This document shows positions 1-9,212 of a stretch of 64,000 nucleotides of DNA, piece by piece (the first letter of the stretch is position 1; the number at the start of each line of letters is the position of its first letter). This DNA comes from Bradyrhizobium barranii subsp. barranii (GTDB taxonomy: Bacteria; Pseudomonadota; Alphaproteobacteria; Rhizobiales; Xanthobacteraceae), in assembly GCF_017565645.3 (NCBI RefSeq), contig NZ_CP086136.1, forward strand, positions 7,671,501-7,735,500, given 5' to 3'. Made by a program: the position numbers and the translations under genes. The notes beneath the pieces are model-generated. The model saw only the letters and a list, made by a program, of their open reading frames with translations. It was not told the DNA's origin and ran no database searches.

Positions 1-39
1 TGCAGGAAGGTGAAAAAGCCTTGCATGTTCGTCCCCTTT

Positions 40-2793
40 TCACGAAGCGGCCTTCAGCTTCGGCTGCGCGCCGGGCTTCGGCTTGCCGATCTTCGCCAAG
101 GCTTCGGCGCGCACGAGCTTGAGGCCTTCCTTGGCGTCGTAGCCATGGATCTCCTTCACATCGAGCTTGCGCATGAAGTCGATGGTTTCCTGGGTGATGA
201 CCTGACCCGGCACCATGATCGGGAAGCCCGGCGGATAGGGAATCACGAAACTGGCGGAGACGAGGTCGGGGCCGGCTTTCAGGCGGCGATCGATCTCGGG
301 ATCGGCGAGCCTGATATATTCGCATCCCGCCGCGTCGTAGGCCGCGTAGAATCCGCTGCGGATGTCACCCTCATTGGTCTTGGCGCCGGCATCGCCTCGG
401 AAGCTCTGGTGGAAATGCGAGAAGTTCGGCAAATCAGGCACGTCAGTCATCAGGCTCTTCACCCGTGCCTCGAAGGTCTTCTTCGCATTGGCACCGCCTT
501 GGGCGAGGCCGCGATCCACCTCGCCCGCGATCTCGGCCAAAACCCTGACAAGATGCGCGACGTCGCTCCGCGTGTTGTTGATGTTTGACTGGAGCAGCAC
601 CGAATTGCGTGAGGTCTTGTTGACCTGGATGTTGTAATCGTTCGCCAGGATGCCCTTGAACTGGGTGCCGTCGAAACCCGCGGTGCCGCACACCAGTGTC
701 ATGCGGGTCGGATCGAGGCAGAACTCATCCTCGTCCAGGCTCTTCAGAGCGCTCGCCCAGTTCGCGCCGGCGGCCAGATAATCGGTGAAGCCGCTCTGGC
801 GATATTGCGCCGGCACCATGGCGTCGGCGCCGAGGATGCGGAAATATTTCGAGAGCAGGGGATTGGTGTTGACGGCGTGACGGATGGCGAGCGCGATCTC
901 GATCGCGTTGGCCACCAGACCATACCCTTCCAGCTCCATCTGGCGCCGCGAGACGTCAAGGCTCGCGATCAACTGCTGGTTCGGACTCGTGGAGGCATGG
1001 GTAAAGACGGCCTCCTTGAACTGCTGCTCGACCGTGTGGAATTCGACGTCCTTGACCGAGAGCATCGAGCCCTGACGGATCGCCGACATCGACTTATGGG
1101 TCGAATTGGTCTGATACACGCGCAAGCGGATCTGGCGCGGATCGGGGATCAGCCGGGTCTTGAGCAGCATTTCGTTCGAGGGATTCTTGCCGAGCGTGGC
1201 TTGTTGAGCTTCGTAAGCTGCGACCGATCTCGGATCGCGCATCCAGGCCTCGATCTCGTTGGCCGCTCCCATCGCGGTGCGCCGCCGCAGGAACGGCGAG
1301 AAGCGCGCAAAGCCGAACCAGGCCTCGTCCCACAGGAAGATCAGATCGGGCTTGATCGCGAGGCACTCCTCCATCACCCGGCGGGTGTTGTAGATGTGGC
1401 CGTCGAAGGTGCAGTTGGTCAGGTCCAGCAGCTTGACGCGGTCGAGCCGACCATCGGCCTTGGCGTTCAGCAAGGCCTGCTTGATGGTCTTCAGCGGCAC
1501 GGCGCCGTACATCGAATATTCCGTCATCGGGAAGGCTTCGACGTAGAGCGGCTGCGCGCCGGCCAGCACCATGCCGTAGTGATGCGACTTGTGACAATTG
1601 CGGTCGACGATCGCGATGTCGCCCGGCGCCAGCAGCGCCTGCACCGCCATCTTGTTCGAGGTGGAGGTACCGTTGGTCACGAAGAAGACGCGATCGGCGC
1701 CAAGCGCGCGTGCCGCCTTGTCCTGCGCCTTCTTGATGTTGCCGGTTGGCTCCAGCAGGCTGTCCAGGCCGCCGGTGGTCGCGCTGCTTTCGGCCAGGAA
1801 CAGGTTCAGGCCGTAGAACTCGCCCATGTCGCGGATCCAGTCCGACTTGAAGACCGATTTGCCGCGCGCGATCGGCAGCGCATGGAACGTTCCGATCGGA
1901 CGCTGTGCATATTTCTTCAGATTGTCGAAGAACGGCGTGTCGTAGCGATCCTGCACCCCTTCCAGGATCGAGAGATGCAGCTCGAGCAGCTCCTCGACCG
2001 AATAGAAGATGCGGCGGACGACATCGGCCTCGGGATTTCCGGCCATCGCCTCAACGTCGCGATTGGACATCAGATAGAGGTCGAGCTCGGGGCGGACCCG
2101 CTTGATGACGTGGGCGAGCCGCAGCGCGGAGGCATCGGACTCGTCGTTCAATCCGGCCGCCGAGGTCATCGTGCGGAGCACGGGCGCGTCATGGCGTGAG
2201 CGCAGCGTAAAGCCTTCGTTGATGACGACGGCTGCGAGATTGGGATTGAGGATGGCTGCGCAGAACGCGTCTTCGAGGCTGCCGACGATCACCGGCTCAT
2301 AGACGAACGGATCGACCGGCCGCCGCAGCTTGCGCCATTCGTTGGCGAGCGCGGGCCAATTGCCGGACGAGAGGCCGGTGACGATCAGCGTCTCGAAATA
2401 GGGACGGCGCGCACCATGCTGCCCGGACATCTGCGGCACCAGATCGGGGGTGTCACCGTTGCCGTCGTCATTGGCGCTCCCGTCGCCGGCATGTTGGCGA
2501 AACGACCTCGTCGTCAAGGCCTGCATCAACCGTGTCGCAAGGGCGAGTGAGCCCGCCGCATCACCGGCCGCGGCCGCGTCCCGCAGGGCTGCCATGAGGT
2601 GAAGGCCGGGATAGCCGTGAAATTCCTCCGTTATGGAGAGATCGGCCAGCGCAGCGTCATATTTCGCGCGATCCCCGCCACGCACCCACGCCTTTGCGGC
2701 CTCCACCAGATCGCGCCAGTTGTCCGCCCGTCCGCCGGGCCCGGAGAAGAACTGATCGATGCGCTTTTGCGCGGGCTTGGCTTCTTTGGACAT
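40..2793 (-). CDS. Orn/Lys/Arg decarboxylase (PLP-dependent)
   Basis: Large PLP-dependent basic amino acid decarboxylase, 917 aa from the chosen start. The PLP lysine is K567 in the S-T-H-K-S motif, followed by a typical aspartate-aminotransferase-fold large domain and the Orn/Lys/Arg decarboxylase C-terminal domain. In the family the reaction consumes a proton and makes a polyamine (agmatine, cadaverine or putrescine), usually in acid or anaerobic stress; the substrate cannot be told from sequence. The ATG at 2793 was chosen because GGGAGAG lies just upstream and the 90 extra upstream codons are low-complexity and unlike the family. A FixK-type box lies about 70 bp upstream, so low-oxygen induction is likely. 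Monocistronic, with SulP upstream in the same direction. Confidence 0.9.
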   Translation of the reverse strand: MSKEAKPAQKRIDQFFSGPGGRADNWRDLVEAAKAWVRGGDRAKYDAALADLSITEEFHGYPGLHLMAALRDAAAAGDAAGSLALATRLMQALTTRSFRQHAGDGSANDDGNGDTPDLVPQMSGQHGARRPYFETLIVTGLSSGNWPALANEWRKLRRPVDPFVYEPVIVGSLEDAFCAAILNPNLAAVVINEGFTLRSRHDAPVLRTMTSAAGLNDESDASALRLAHVIKRVRPELDLYLMSNRDVEAMAGNPEADVVRRIFYSVEELLELHLSILEGVQDRYDTPFFDNLKKYAQRPIGTFHALPIARGKSVFKSDWIRDMGEFYGLNLFLAESSATTGGLDSLLEPTGNIKKAQDKAARALGADRVFFVTNGTSTSNKMAVQALLAPGDIAIVDRNCHKSHHYGMVLAGAQPLYVEAFPMTEYSMYGAVPLKTIKQALLNAKADGRLDRVKLLDLTNCTFDGHIYNTRRVMEECLAIKPDLIFLWDEAWFGFARFSPFLRRRTAMGAANEIEAWMRDPRSVAAYEAQQATLGKNPSNEMLLKTRLIPDPRQIRLRVYQTNSTHKSMSAIRQGSMLSVKDVEFHTVEQQFKEAVFTHASTSPNQQLIASLDVSRRQMELEGYGLVANAIEIALAIRHAVNTNPLLSKYFRILGADAMVPAQYRQSGFTDYLAAGANWASALKSLDEDEFCLDPTRMTLVCGTAGFDGTQFKGILANDYNIQVNKTSRNSVLLQSNINNTRSDVAHLVRVLAEIAGEVDRGLAQGGANAKKTFEARVKSLMTDVPDLPNFSHFHQSFRGDAGAKTNEGDIRSGFYAAYDAAGCEYIRLADPEIDRRLKAGPDLVSASFVIPYPPGFPIMVPGQVITQETIDFMRKLDVKEIHGYDAKEGLKLVRAEALAKIGKPKPGAQPKLKAAS

Positions 2794-2857
2794 GCGGCTC
2801 TCCCGATCCCATAGGCAAAGGTGATGCAGGATCGTGAGTGCGGGACCGGTCGCTCCA

Positions 2858-2871
2858 TTGATCCAAGTCAA
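2858..2871. promoter_or_regulatory. FixK/FNR-type box, TTGATCCAAGTCAA
   Basis: TTGAT-N4-GTCAA, one mismatch from the FixK consensus TTGAT-N4-ATCAA. Centre is about 72 bp upstream of the decarboxylase ATG, a reasonable distance for a class II (-41.5) activator site with a short leader. Confidence 0.6.
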
Positions 2872-2935
2872 CGGTCGCGCATTCTGATCGGGCGGACGGA
2901 CAGGACGATGCCCTCTGCATCGCAATACCGGGGCG

Positions 2936-4639
2936 TCAGACCGTTCGTTGCGCGGTGTTGGCTGGATCGTCGCCCAGGACGCTGTCGAGCGACCGCAGCC
3001 ACTGGCCGCTGTCGGTTTTCTCCGCCAGCCCTTCGGCGCGCAGCAGGTCGCGCAGCTGCGCATGCGCGCCGACGATGCAGAAGATGACTTCGCGGGAGGC
3101 GAGTTCGTCGTAGAGCTCGTGCAGCATGCGCGCGCCGGCCAGATCGATATAAGGCGAGGCCGAAAGATCGCAGGCCACCAGCCGGATGCCTGGCGACCTC
3201 CGTAGCGCGATCAGGACCGTCTCCAGGATCGTCTCGGCATTGATGTAGAGCAGCGATGCTTCGGGGCGGAATGCGATGATTCCGGCCAGCGGTTCGACGT
3301 CCTCGTGCCTGGCGCTGTCGGAATAGCGGCCGCTGCCGGGCAATCGGCCAAGGAACGCGACATTCGGCCGCGAGGCGCGCGCCAGCAGCAGGAAGATCGA
3401 TGCAATCGCTGCCAGTAGGACGCCCTGGAGGATGCCGAGCAGAAGCACGGATACCAAGGCAATCGCCGCCGCGTAGAAATCGATCCGGCTGACCCGCCAC
3501 ATCCGCAGCAGCGCACGCACGTCCACGAGCTTATAGACCGCGGCAAAGACGATGGCTGCGAGCACGGCCTTGGGCAGGTTGGTCAAGAGACCGGTAAAGA
3601 ACAGAAGGCACAGCCCGAGCGTCACGGAGCAAATCACCAGCGCCAGCGGCGTCCGTGCGCCGGCGCTGTCATTGACGGCCGATTGCGACAGGCCGCCTGC
3701 GACGGGATAGCCATGGCCAAAGGCGGCCGCGAGGTTCGCGGCGCCAAGACCCAAAAACTCCTGCCGCACGTCGAGGGGATAGCCGTGCCTGGCGGCAAAG
3801 CTGCGGGCGGCCGAAACCCCTTCGATGTAGGCGAGCAGCACGCATCCGGCGGCGAGCGGGAAGAGATCGTCGAACTCCAGCAGCCCGAATGTCGGCAACC
3901 CCGGTGTCGGCAACCCTTCCGGTATCTTCCCGGTGACGGGCACACCGAGGGCCGGAAGGCCGAACAGCGTCGCCACCACGATCGCAAGCGCCACGATCGT
4001 GATGCCGACCGGTTTGCCCGGCAGAAACCGCTCGCCAAGCAGGAGCAGCAGCAGTGCAACTGCGCCGATCCCCAGTACGAGGACATCGACATGCCCAAGT
4101 TGCCCTGCCAGCTTGATCGCGCGGTCGAAAAAGTTGTGGCCGCCGCCGGCGACCCCGAACAGGCTCGGCAACTGGCTCATGATGATGGTGAGCCCGGCAC
4201 CAGCCTTGAAGCCAACCAGAATGCTGTCGCTGACAAGGCGGACGAGCACGCTGAGCTTGAACAGCCAGGCGATGAAGCACAGCACCGCCACCGCGAAGGC
4301 CGCCAGGCTTGCGATCTGCGCATAGCGCACCGCATCCCCGCCGGCCAGCGCGCCGACTGTCCCGGCGATCATCAGCGAGATCGCCGAAGTCGGGCCGATC
4401 GCGAGCTGGCGTGACGACCCGAGCAGAGCGTAGCCGATGCCGCCGAGCATGTAGCCGTAGACACCGACCTGTGGCGCGAGACCGGCGAGCGCCGCATAAG
4501 CCAGCGAGACCGGGATGGCGTAAGCGGCGAGCGTCACACCGGCGACGGCGTCGAAGGGCAACCATTCGCGCCGGTAGCCGGCAAGCCAGGAGGCCGGCGG
4601 AAAGAACCGGGTCCATCCGGGTTCGGACGGCGCGCTCAC
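2936..4639 (-). CDS. SulP-family anion permease with STAS domain
   Basis: SulP/SLC26-type transporter, 567 aa. The N-terminal two thirds are hydrophobic and hold the Sulfate_transp core (the early AYAIPVSLAYAALAG segment is typical); the C-terminal ~110 residues form a STAS domain (IDLAGARMLHELYDEL). Members move sulfate, bicarbonate or other anions; the substrate is not predictable. The start is GTG at 4639, overlapping the stop of the DUF1275 gene as GTGA, so the two are translationally coupled. Upstream codons in frame are unlike the family. Promoted with the DUF1275 gene from the region holding the FixK box at 5383. Confidence 0.88.
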   Translation of the reverse strand: MSAPSEPGWTRFFPPASWLAGYRREWLPFDAVAGVTLAAYAIPVSLAYAALAGLAPQVGVYGYMLGGIGYALLGSSRQLAIGPTSAISLMIAGTVGALAGGDAVRYAQIASLAAFAVAVLCFIAWLFKLSVLVRLVSDSILVGFKAGAGLTIIMSQLPSLFGVAGGGHNFFDRAIKLAGQLGHVDVLVLGIGAVALLLLLLGERFLPGKPVGITIVALAIVVATLFGLPALGVPVTGKIPEGLPTPGLPTFGLLEFDDLFPLAAGCVLLAYIEGVSAARSFAARHGYPLDVRQEFLGLGAANLAAAFGHGYPVAGGLSQSAVNDSAGARTPLALVICSVTLGLCLLFFTGLLTNLPKAVLAAIVFAAVYKLVDVRALLRMWRVSRIDFYAAAIALVSVLLLGILQGVLLAAIASIFLLLARASRPNVAFLGRLPGSGRYSDSARHEDVEPLAGIIAFRPEASLLYINAETILETVLIALRRSPGIRLVACDLSASPYIDLAGARMLHELYDELASREVIFCIVGAHAQLRDLLRAEGLAEKTDSGQWLRSLDSVLGDDPANTAQRTV

Positions 4640-5316
4640 CGCACCACCTCGTGATGCGGCACCTCGCACCGCAACAGCACGATCAGCAGCACGATCACGG
4701 GAACGCCGAGCGCGAGATCCGGGATGCCTTTGGTGGCAAGGGCCCCGACAGCGGCGCCAAGGCCGAACACCGCGCACAGGCCGACGAAGATGCCCGAACG
4801 GCGCAGCGTTCGCGGCGGCGCGCCTCCGGACGCAGCCGCAAAAATGTTTTCGATCGCCTGGCGCATGTTGCCGGTAATCATCACCGTGCTACAGACCACA
4901 CCCTCGACCTTTGTGAAGATCGCGGTCTGCATCGCGGCAACGAGCGAAATGCCGAGCGTACCGGCGATATCCGGCAGCCGATTGTGCAGAATGCCGATCG
5001 CGATCAAGAGCAGAATCTCGATCAGCGTGCTGATCGCGCTGGCCCGTTCGCCGGCAGCGCGGCGCAGCCAGGCGGCGATCACGATGCCAACCGCGAAGGC
5101 CAGCATCGGCGGCACGAAGTGAAACGCCTTCGCCCAGTTGCCGGCGGTCGCATAGACCCAGAGAAAGATCAGGTTGGCGGTCTGGGCATTGGCCATCACG
5201 CCGTGGATGATCCAGGTATAGGCATCGATATAGCCGCCGGCGAAGGCGAGCAGCAGGACGATCTCGACCGTCTCATCGCGGCGCACCGCATCGGCTACGA
5301 CATCCAGAGTGCTCAT
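4636..5316 (-). CDS. DUF1275 (YoaK-type) membrane protein
   Basis: A 226-aa integral membrane protein of the DUF1275/YoaK family, with about six hydrophobic helices and the family-like GGYIDAYTWIIHG and TGNMRQ segments. Function is not established for the family. The chosen ATG at 5316 gives the usual length. It is the first gene of a two-gene operon with SulP (GTGA overlap) and is divergent from aspT; a perfect FixK box lies between the two starts. Confidence 0.85.
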   Translation of the reverse strand: MSTLDVVADAVRRDETVEIVLLLAFAGGYIDAYTWIIHGVMANAQTANLIFLWVYATAGNWAKAFHFVPPMLAFAVGIVIAAWLRRAAGERASAISTLIEILLLIAIGILHNRLPDIAGTLGISLVAAMQTAIFTKVEGVVCSTVMITGNMRQAIENIFAAASGGAPPRTLRRSGIFVGLCAVFGLGAAVGALATKGIPDLALGVPVIVLLIVLLRCEVPHHEVVR

Positions 5317-5382
5317 GCTGACAAAGCGGGCCGTCGCAGGTTCTGCATGCGCGCATAGGCGGCGCCCTGCCGCCGGCAAGGC

Positions 5383-5396
5383 TTGATCTGGATCAA
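5383..5396. promoter_or_regulatory. Perfect FixK/FNR box, TTGATCTGGATCAA
   Basis: TTGAT-N4-ATCAA, full match to the FixK consensus. It lies in the 135-bp divergent region between the DUF1275-SulP operon (start 5316) and aspT (start 5452), about 73 and 62 bp from the respective start codons, so it could serve either or both. Confidence 0.8.
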
Positions 5397-5451
5397 GCAA
5401 TCTCCCTTCCCCGCAAATCAAATCGGCCAAAGCACCGGGGGAATTGCGACC

Positions 5452-7140
5452 ATGGAAACCGTCAGGTGGATCATCTCCACCGCTCCGGAAATCTTCCTGC
5501 TGCTGGCCATTGCAATCGGCTCCCTCCTCGGCCGGATCAAGATTCGTGGCTTCTCGATCGGAACGACCGCCTGTGTGCTGATCGTCGCCGTCCTGATCGG
5601 GCAACTCGGAAGCTTTGCTTTTCCGCCGATCCTCAGGGCGATCCTGTTCAGCCTCTTCGTGTTCACCATCGGCTACCGCTCCGGCCCGGAATTCTTTGCT
5701 TCCTTGAGCTTTCGGACCCTGGCGCAGGTTGTCCTGGCGCTGGTGATCGGCGCTACCGGCCTCGTCATCGTGCTCGTCTTCGCCCATGTCTTCGAGCTCG
5801 ATACCGGAACTGCGGCGGGGCTGACCGCCGGCGCGCTGACCCAGTCCTCGGTGATCGGCACCGCGTCGGGCGCGCTGGCGCAACTCGGTCTGCCGAAGGC
5901 GGCGCTGGAGCAGCAGGAGGCCAATATCGCGGCCGGCTATGCCGTGACCTACGTGCTCGGCTACATCTTGACGCTGTTGTTCGTCCCGTTCGTCGCGCCC
6001 ATCCTGATGCGGGTCGATCTCAAGGCGGAGGCTGCGAAGCTCGAAGCCGAGCTGGCCGGCGGCGCGCCACCGAAGACCGAAAACCTGTCCTATCGCAAAT
6101 TCCAGGCGCGCGCCTATCGCGTCTCGACCGCCGCTGGCTCCACGATCGCGGCGATCGAAGCCGAGATCGGCAGCCGCACCGTCGTGGAGCGGATCGTGCG
6201 CGCCGGAGCAGACATCAAGCCGCAGCATGACACCCGGCTCGAAGCCGGCGACGATGTCGTGATTGCCGGCCCCACCACGGCAATCGTGGCGGCCAAGCCC
6301 CTTCTCGGCGTCGAAATCGACGCCGGCGAACTCCTGCGCAACTTGCCCGGCAACGTGACCGAGGTCCTCGTGGAAAACCGCAGGCTGCACGGCCGTTCGA
6401 TCCGGGACATCGCCGAGCGGCTCGGCGACGATGCGCGCGGCGTGTTCCTGCGCTCCCTGACCCGCATGGGCCGCGAGGTGCCGCTCGGCCCCGACACGCG
6501 CGTCTATATCGGCGACATCATGACGCTGGTCGGCAGCACCGGCAACATCGCGCGGGCGACAACGCAGGTCGGACACGCCCTCAACGCGTCCGACCGGACC
6601 GATATTGCTTTCCTCACCGCAGGCATTGCCGTCGGTCTGTTGGCCGGCCTTGCAAGTTTCAAAGTCGGTGCCGTCGCGCTGACGCTCGGCGGCGGAGGCG
6701 GCGCGCTGATCTCCGGCCTCGTCTGCGGCTGGCTGCGGTCGCGAAACCCGACCATGGGCGCGCTGCCACCGGCGGCGCAACAGACGCTGAGCGATCTGGG
6801 GCTTGGCGGCTTCATCGCGGCGATTGGGCTCGGCAACGGCCTTGCCGCCTGGACAGCCATTCAGGCGCACGGCCTCCTGCTGGTCGGCATGGGCATCGTC
6901 GTCACGCTGATCCCGCTGACGGCCGGGACCCTGTTCGCCCGCTACGTGCTCCGCATGAACCCGGTCGTGACCTGCGGCGCGCTCGCCGGTGCCATGACGG
7001 TCGACGCCGCCGTGACAGGCGCGTGCGACGTCGCCGAGAGCAAGACGCCGGTGCTTGGTGTCGCCGTGCCCTACGCGGTCGGCAACGTGTTGCTAACGGT
7101 GCTGGGCCCGATCGTCGTTGCCGCTACGTATACGGGGTGA
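5452..7140 (+). CDS. aspT: Aspartate:alanine-type antiporter (AspT family)
   Basis: AspT/YbjL-type transporter, 562 aa, the usual family length. Two halves of about five hydrophobic helices each flank a central hydrophilic region (roughly residues 210-380) with two TrkA_C-like domains. Characterised AspT exchanges aspartate for alanine and, with an aspartate decarboxylase, generates proton motive force; no aspartate decarboxylase is seen here, so the exchanged substrates are unproven. The ATG at 5452 is preceded by GGGGGAA; the in-frame TTG-type starts upstream would run across the FixK box and are rejected. Next to the basic amino acid decarboxylase, it suggests amino-acid-based pH or energy homeostasis in low oxygen. 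Confidence 0.85.
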   Translation: METVRWIISTAPEIFLLLAIAIGSLLGRIKIRGFSIGTTACVLIVAVLIGQLGSFAFPPILRAILFSLFVFTIGYRSGPEFFASLSFRTLAQVVLALVIGATGLVIVLVFAHVFELDTGTAAGLTAGALTQSSVIGTASGALAQLGLPKAALEQQEANIAAGYAVTYVLGYILTLLFVPFVAPILMRVDLKAEAAKLEAELAGGAPPKTENLSYRKFQARAYRVSTAAGSTIAAIEAEIGSRTVVERIVRAGADIKPQHDTRLEAGDDVVIAGPTTAIVAAKPLLGVEIDAGELLRNLPGNVTEVLVENRRLHGRSIRDIAERLGDDARGVFLRSLTRMGREVPLGPDTRVYIGDIMTLVGSTGNIARATTQVGHALNASDRTDIAFLTAGIAVGLLAGLASFKVGAVALTLGGGGGALISGLVCGWLRSRNPTMGALPPAAQQTLSDLGLGGFIAAIGLGNGLAAWTAIQAHGLLLVGMGIVVTLIPLTAGTLFARYVLRMNPVVTCGALAGAMTVDAAVTGACDVAESKTPVLGVAVPYAVGNVLLTVLGPIVVAATYTG

Positions 7141-7151
7141 AGGAGATCGCG

Positions 7152-8039
7152 ATGCGCTCGCTTCTGGCTGTAACGCTTCGATCCCTGGCGACCACCCTGC
7201 TCGTTCTGGCCTCGCTCTCCGCCCCAACGCGGGCTGAGGACGAGGTCCGAATCCAGGAAGAGATCTGGGCTCTGCCGCTGCCGTTGCCGATGTTCGCCTA
7301 TCTGGTGCGCCCGGTCGGCGACGGCCCTTTCCCTCTGGTGATCATGAACCACGGCGTCTCTCTCAATCCGTCCGACCGGAGCTTCTTCCCGCTGGTGGAA
7401 TTCCGCGACGCTGCAAAGTGGTTCGCAAAGCGCGGCTATCTCGTGGTCGCACCGGTCGGCAGCGGCTATGGCGCCGCGGCCCTCGACATTCCCGAGCGCG
7501 CGCTCTACGGGCCATTCTTTTCCAAGGTCGGAAAGTGCACGAACCCCAACTTCCATGATGCGGGCCTCGCAGTCGCCAAGGTCGATCTCTGGATCATCGA
7601 CTACATGGCCGCCGAGAAACGGATCATTCCAAAGGACGTGATCGTGGTCGGCCAGTCCGCCGGAGGCTGGGCTTCCATCGCCTTGTCCAGTGTGAACCCA
7701 CCACAGGTGAAGGCCATCATCACCTTCGCCGCCGGCCGCGGCGGGCGGGTCGGCGGCAAGCCGAATAACAATTGTGCACCCGACAAACTGGTCGAGGCGA
7801 CCGCGGATTTCGGCAGCACGTCGCGGGTGCCGATGCTGTGGATCTACATCGAGAACGACACGTTTTTCGGCCCCGACCTGTCGAAGCGCATGCATGCAGC
7901 ATTCACGGCGGCAGGCGGCCGCGCCGAATATCATCTGATGCCGCCGTTCGGCGGCGAGGGCCATTTCTTCATCGGCTCGCCGGACGCGATCCCGCTGTGG
8001 TCGCCGCTGGTGGCGAAGTTCCTCGACGCGCAGAAATAA
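7152..8039 (+). CDS. Exported alpha/beta hydrolase (dienelactone hydrolase-like)
   Basis: A 295-aa protein with an N-terminal signal peptide ending near TRAED, then an alpha/beta-hydrolase fold: an MNHGVS oxyanion segment, nucleophile S169 in GQSAGG, and a late GEGHFF segment that probably supplies the catalytic histidine. A periplasmic esterase or hydrolase; substrate unknown. AAGGAGA ends 5 bp before the ATG. It starts 11 bp after aspT and is probably cotranscribed with it and with the IalB gene behind it. Confidence 0.8.
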   Translation: MRSLLAVTLRSLATTLLVLASLSAPTRAEDEVRIQEEIWALPLPLPMFAYLVRPVGDGPFPLVIMNHGVSLNPSDRSFFPLVEFRDAAKWFAKRGYLVVAPVGSGYGAAALDIPERALYGPFFSKVGKCTNPNFHDAGLAVAKVDLWIIDYMAAEKRIIPKDVIVVGQSAGGWASIALSSVNPPQVKAIITFAAGRGGRVGGKPNNNCAPDKLVEATADFGSTSRVPMLWIYIENDTFFGPDLSKRMHAAFTAAGGRAEYHLMPPFGGEGHFFIGSPDAIPLWSPLVAKFLDAQK

Positions 8040-8061
8040 AATTCAGGTTCGGAGGCACATC

Positions 8062-8646
8062 ATGCCAAGTCCCCGCAATTGTCTCTCTGGCCTGCTGGTC
8101 GTCGCGGTCGCCGGAAGCGCGACATGTGCCGGCATCGCCGCGCCGAAATCCGCGCAGGCCGATAAACCCGCCGAGGTCGCGACACGCGGCCAGCGCGAGG
8201 CAAAGGACATCGTCTACGGAGACTGGCAGAAGCTCTGCTTCAAGGCAGGCGGTGCGCCGACGCTGTGCCGAACGTCAATCACGGGCAAGTTTCCAACCGG
8301 CCAGACGGCCGTGCGCGTGGACCTGATCGAGCGCGAAGGCACTCCCTCGGCACGGCTGCAACTCTTCGTGCCCGTCGGCATGTACCTGCAACAGCCAGCG
8401 AAGCTGACCGTCGACCAGGGCAGCCCCCTCCGCATCCCTTACAGCTGGTGCCTGACCAACGCCTGTATTGCGGCCGACGTCGCGCCTCCCGCGATCATCA
8501 AGGAGATGGAGTCAGGGAAGACACTTGCCCTCGAGGTCGTCGATTCAAACCTTCTGGCGTTGACGACCTCGGTGCCGCTGGCGCAGTTCGCGTCCGTCCA
8601 CAAGGGCGCACCGGCCAGGACGCTGGAGCAATATGTCGACGAATGA
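8062..8646 (+). CDS. Invasion-associated locus B (IalB) family protein
   Basis: A 194-aa secreted protein with a signal peptide, then an IalB-type domain: the GDWQKLC motif, a paired-cysteine segment (PTLCRTS) and the late SWCLTNAC cysteine pair. IalB proteins are periplasmic or outer-membrane-associated in Rhizobiales; biochemical function is unknown. GGAGG precedes the ATG. Last gene of the likely aspT-hydrolase-ialB operon, convergent with the receiver gene at 8661. Confidence 0.8.
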   Translation: MPSPRNCLSGLLVVAVAGSATCAGIAAPKSAQADKPAEVATRGQREAKDIVYGDWQKLCFKAGGAPTLCRTSITGKFPTGQTAVRVDLIEREGTPSARLQLFVPVGMYLQQPAKLTVDQGSPLRIPYSWCLTNACIAADVAPPAIIKEMESGKTLALEVVDSNLLALTTSVPLAQFASVHKGAPARTLEQYVDE

Positions 8647-8654
8647 GCGGCCAT

Positions 8655-8669
8655 GCTGCGTTACGCAGC
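8655..8669. terminator. Short hairpin between convergent genes
   Basis: GCTGCG-TTA-CGCAGC, a perfect 6-bp stem with 3-nt loop. The loop is the stop codon of the minus-strand receiver gene. No T-tract follows, so intrinsic termination is uncertain. Confidence 0.3.
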
Positions 8670-9062
8670 CGACGCACGCGCCACCGACTCGATCAGGGAC
8701 TGCGCCGTGAATGGCTTGACCAGATAGGCAATGCATCCGGACGCGACCGCCGCCGCGCGGTTCGCCGAGCTGTCATTTCCGGTGATGTAGATCACCGGTG
8801 CGGTGACACCCTCCTCGGCCAGTTGCCGGCGCAGGTCGATGCCGGACCTTCCGTTCAGGTCGATATCGAGAACGATGCAGATCGCCTTGTCGAAGCTGCC
8901 GTGATGGAGCAAGGCTCCTGCAGAGTCGAAGAGCGTCGCGGCAAAGCCATGCTCGCGGAGCAGTCTGTTCACGCTGGTCCGGATGGACGGATCGTCATCG
9001 ACGACAAAAACCGAGTCACGCTCTGGCAAGGAAGCGCCCCTTCGAGACGAATGACTGATCAC
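8661..9062 (-). CDS. Single-domain response regulator receiver
   Basis: A 133-aa stand-alone CheY-like receiver: acidic pocket VVDDDPS near residues 20-26, phosphoacceptor D66 (VLDIDL), T in YITG, and K116 (LVKPF). It resembles FixJ-family receivers but has no output domain, so it probably acts as a phosphate sink or by protein contact. The start is an assumed GTG at 9062; a later TTG (codon 12) with GGGGC upstream is possible. No histidine kinase is nearby. It sits downstream of a FixJ-type regulator in the same direction, with a 150-bp gap. Confidence 0.75.
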   Translation of the reverse strand: MISHSSRRGASLPERDSVFVVDDDPSIRTSVNRLLREHGFAATLFDSAGALLHHGSFDKAICIVLDIDLNGRSGIDLRRQLAEEGVTAPVIYITGNDSSANRAAAVASGCIAYLVKPFTAQSLIESVARASAA

Positions 9063-9212
9063 GGCGGCGTCGGCGCCATATTCGCCTGGTCTACTTGCGT
9101 GTCAGGCAAAGCGCCGCATTCGCCGCCCTGCATGGCAGCACCGCACCAACGAATTTCATATTGTCTCTTGGGGAAGTCACACCGCGGGAACTGTGCCGTG
9201 ACGACAAATCAG

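Noticed and set aside
805..2199. Long 464-aa plus-strand ORF opposite the decarboxylase
   Set aside because: Antisense shadow of a strongly supported gene in high-GC DNA; no family motif.
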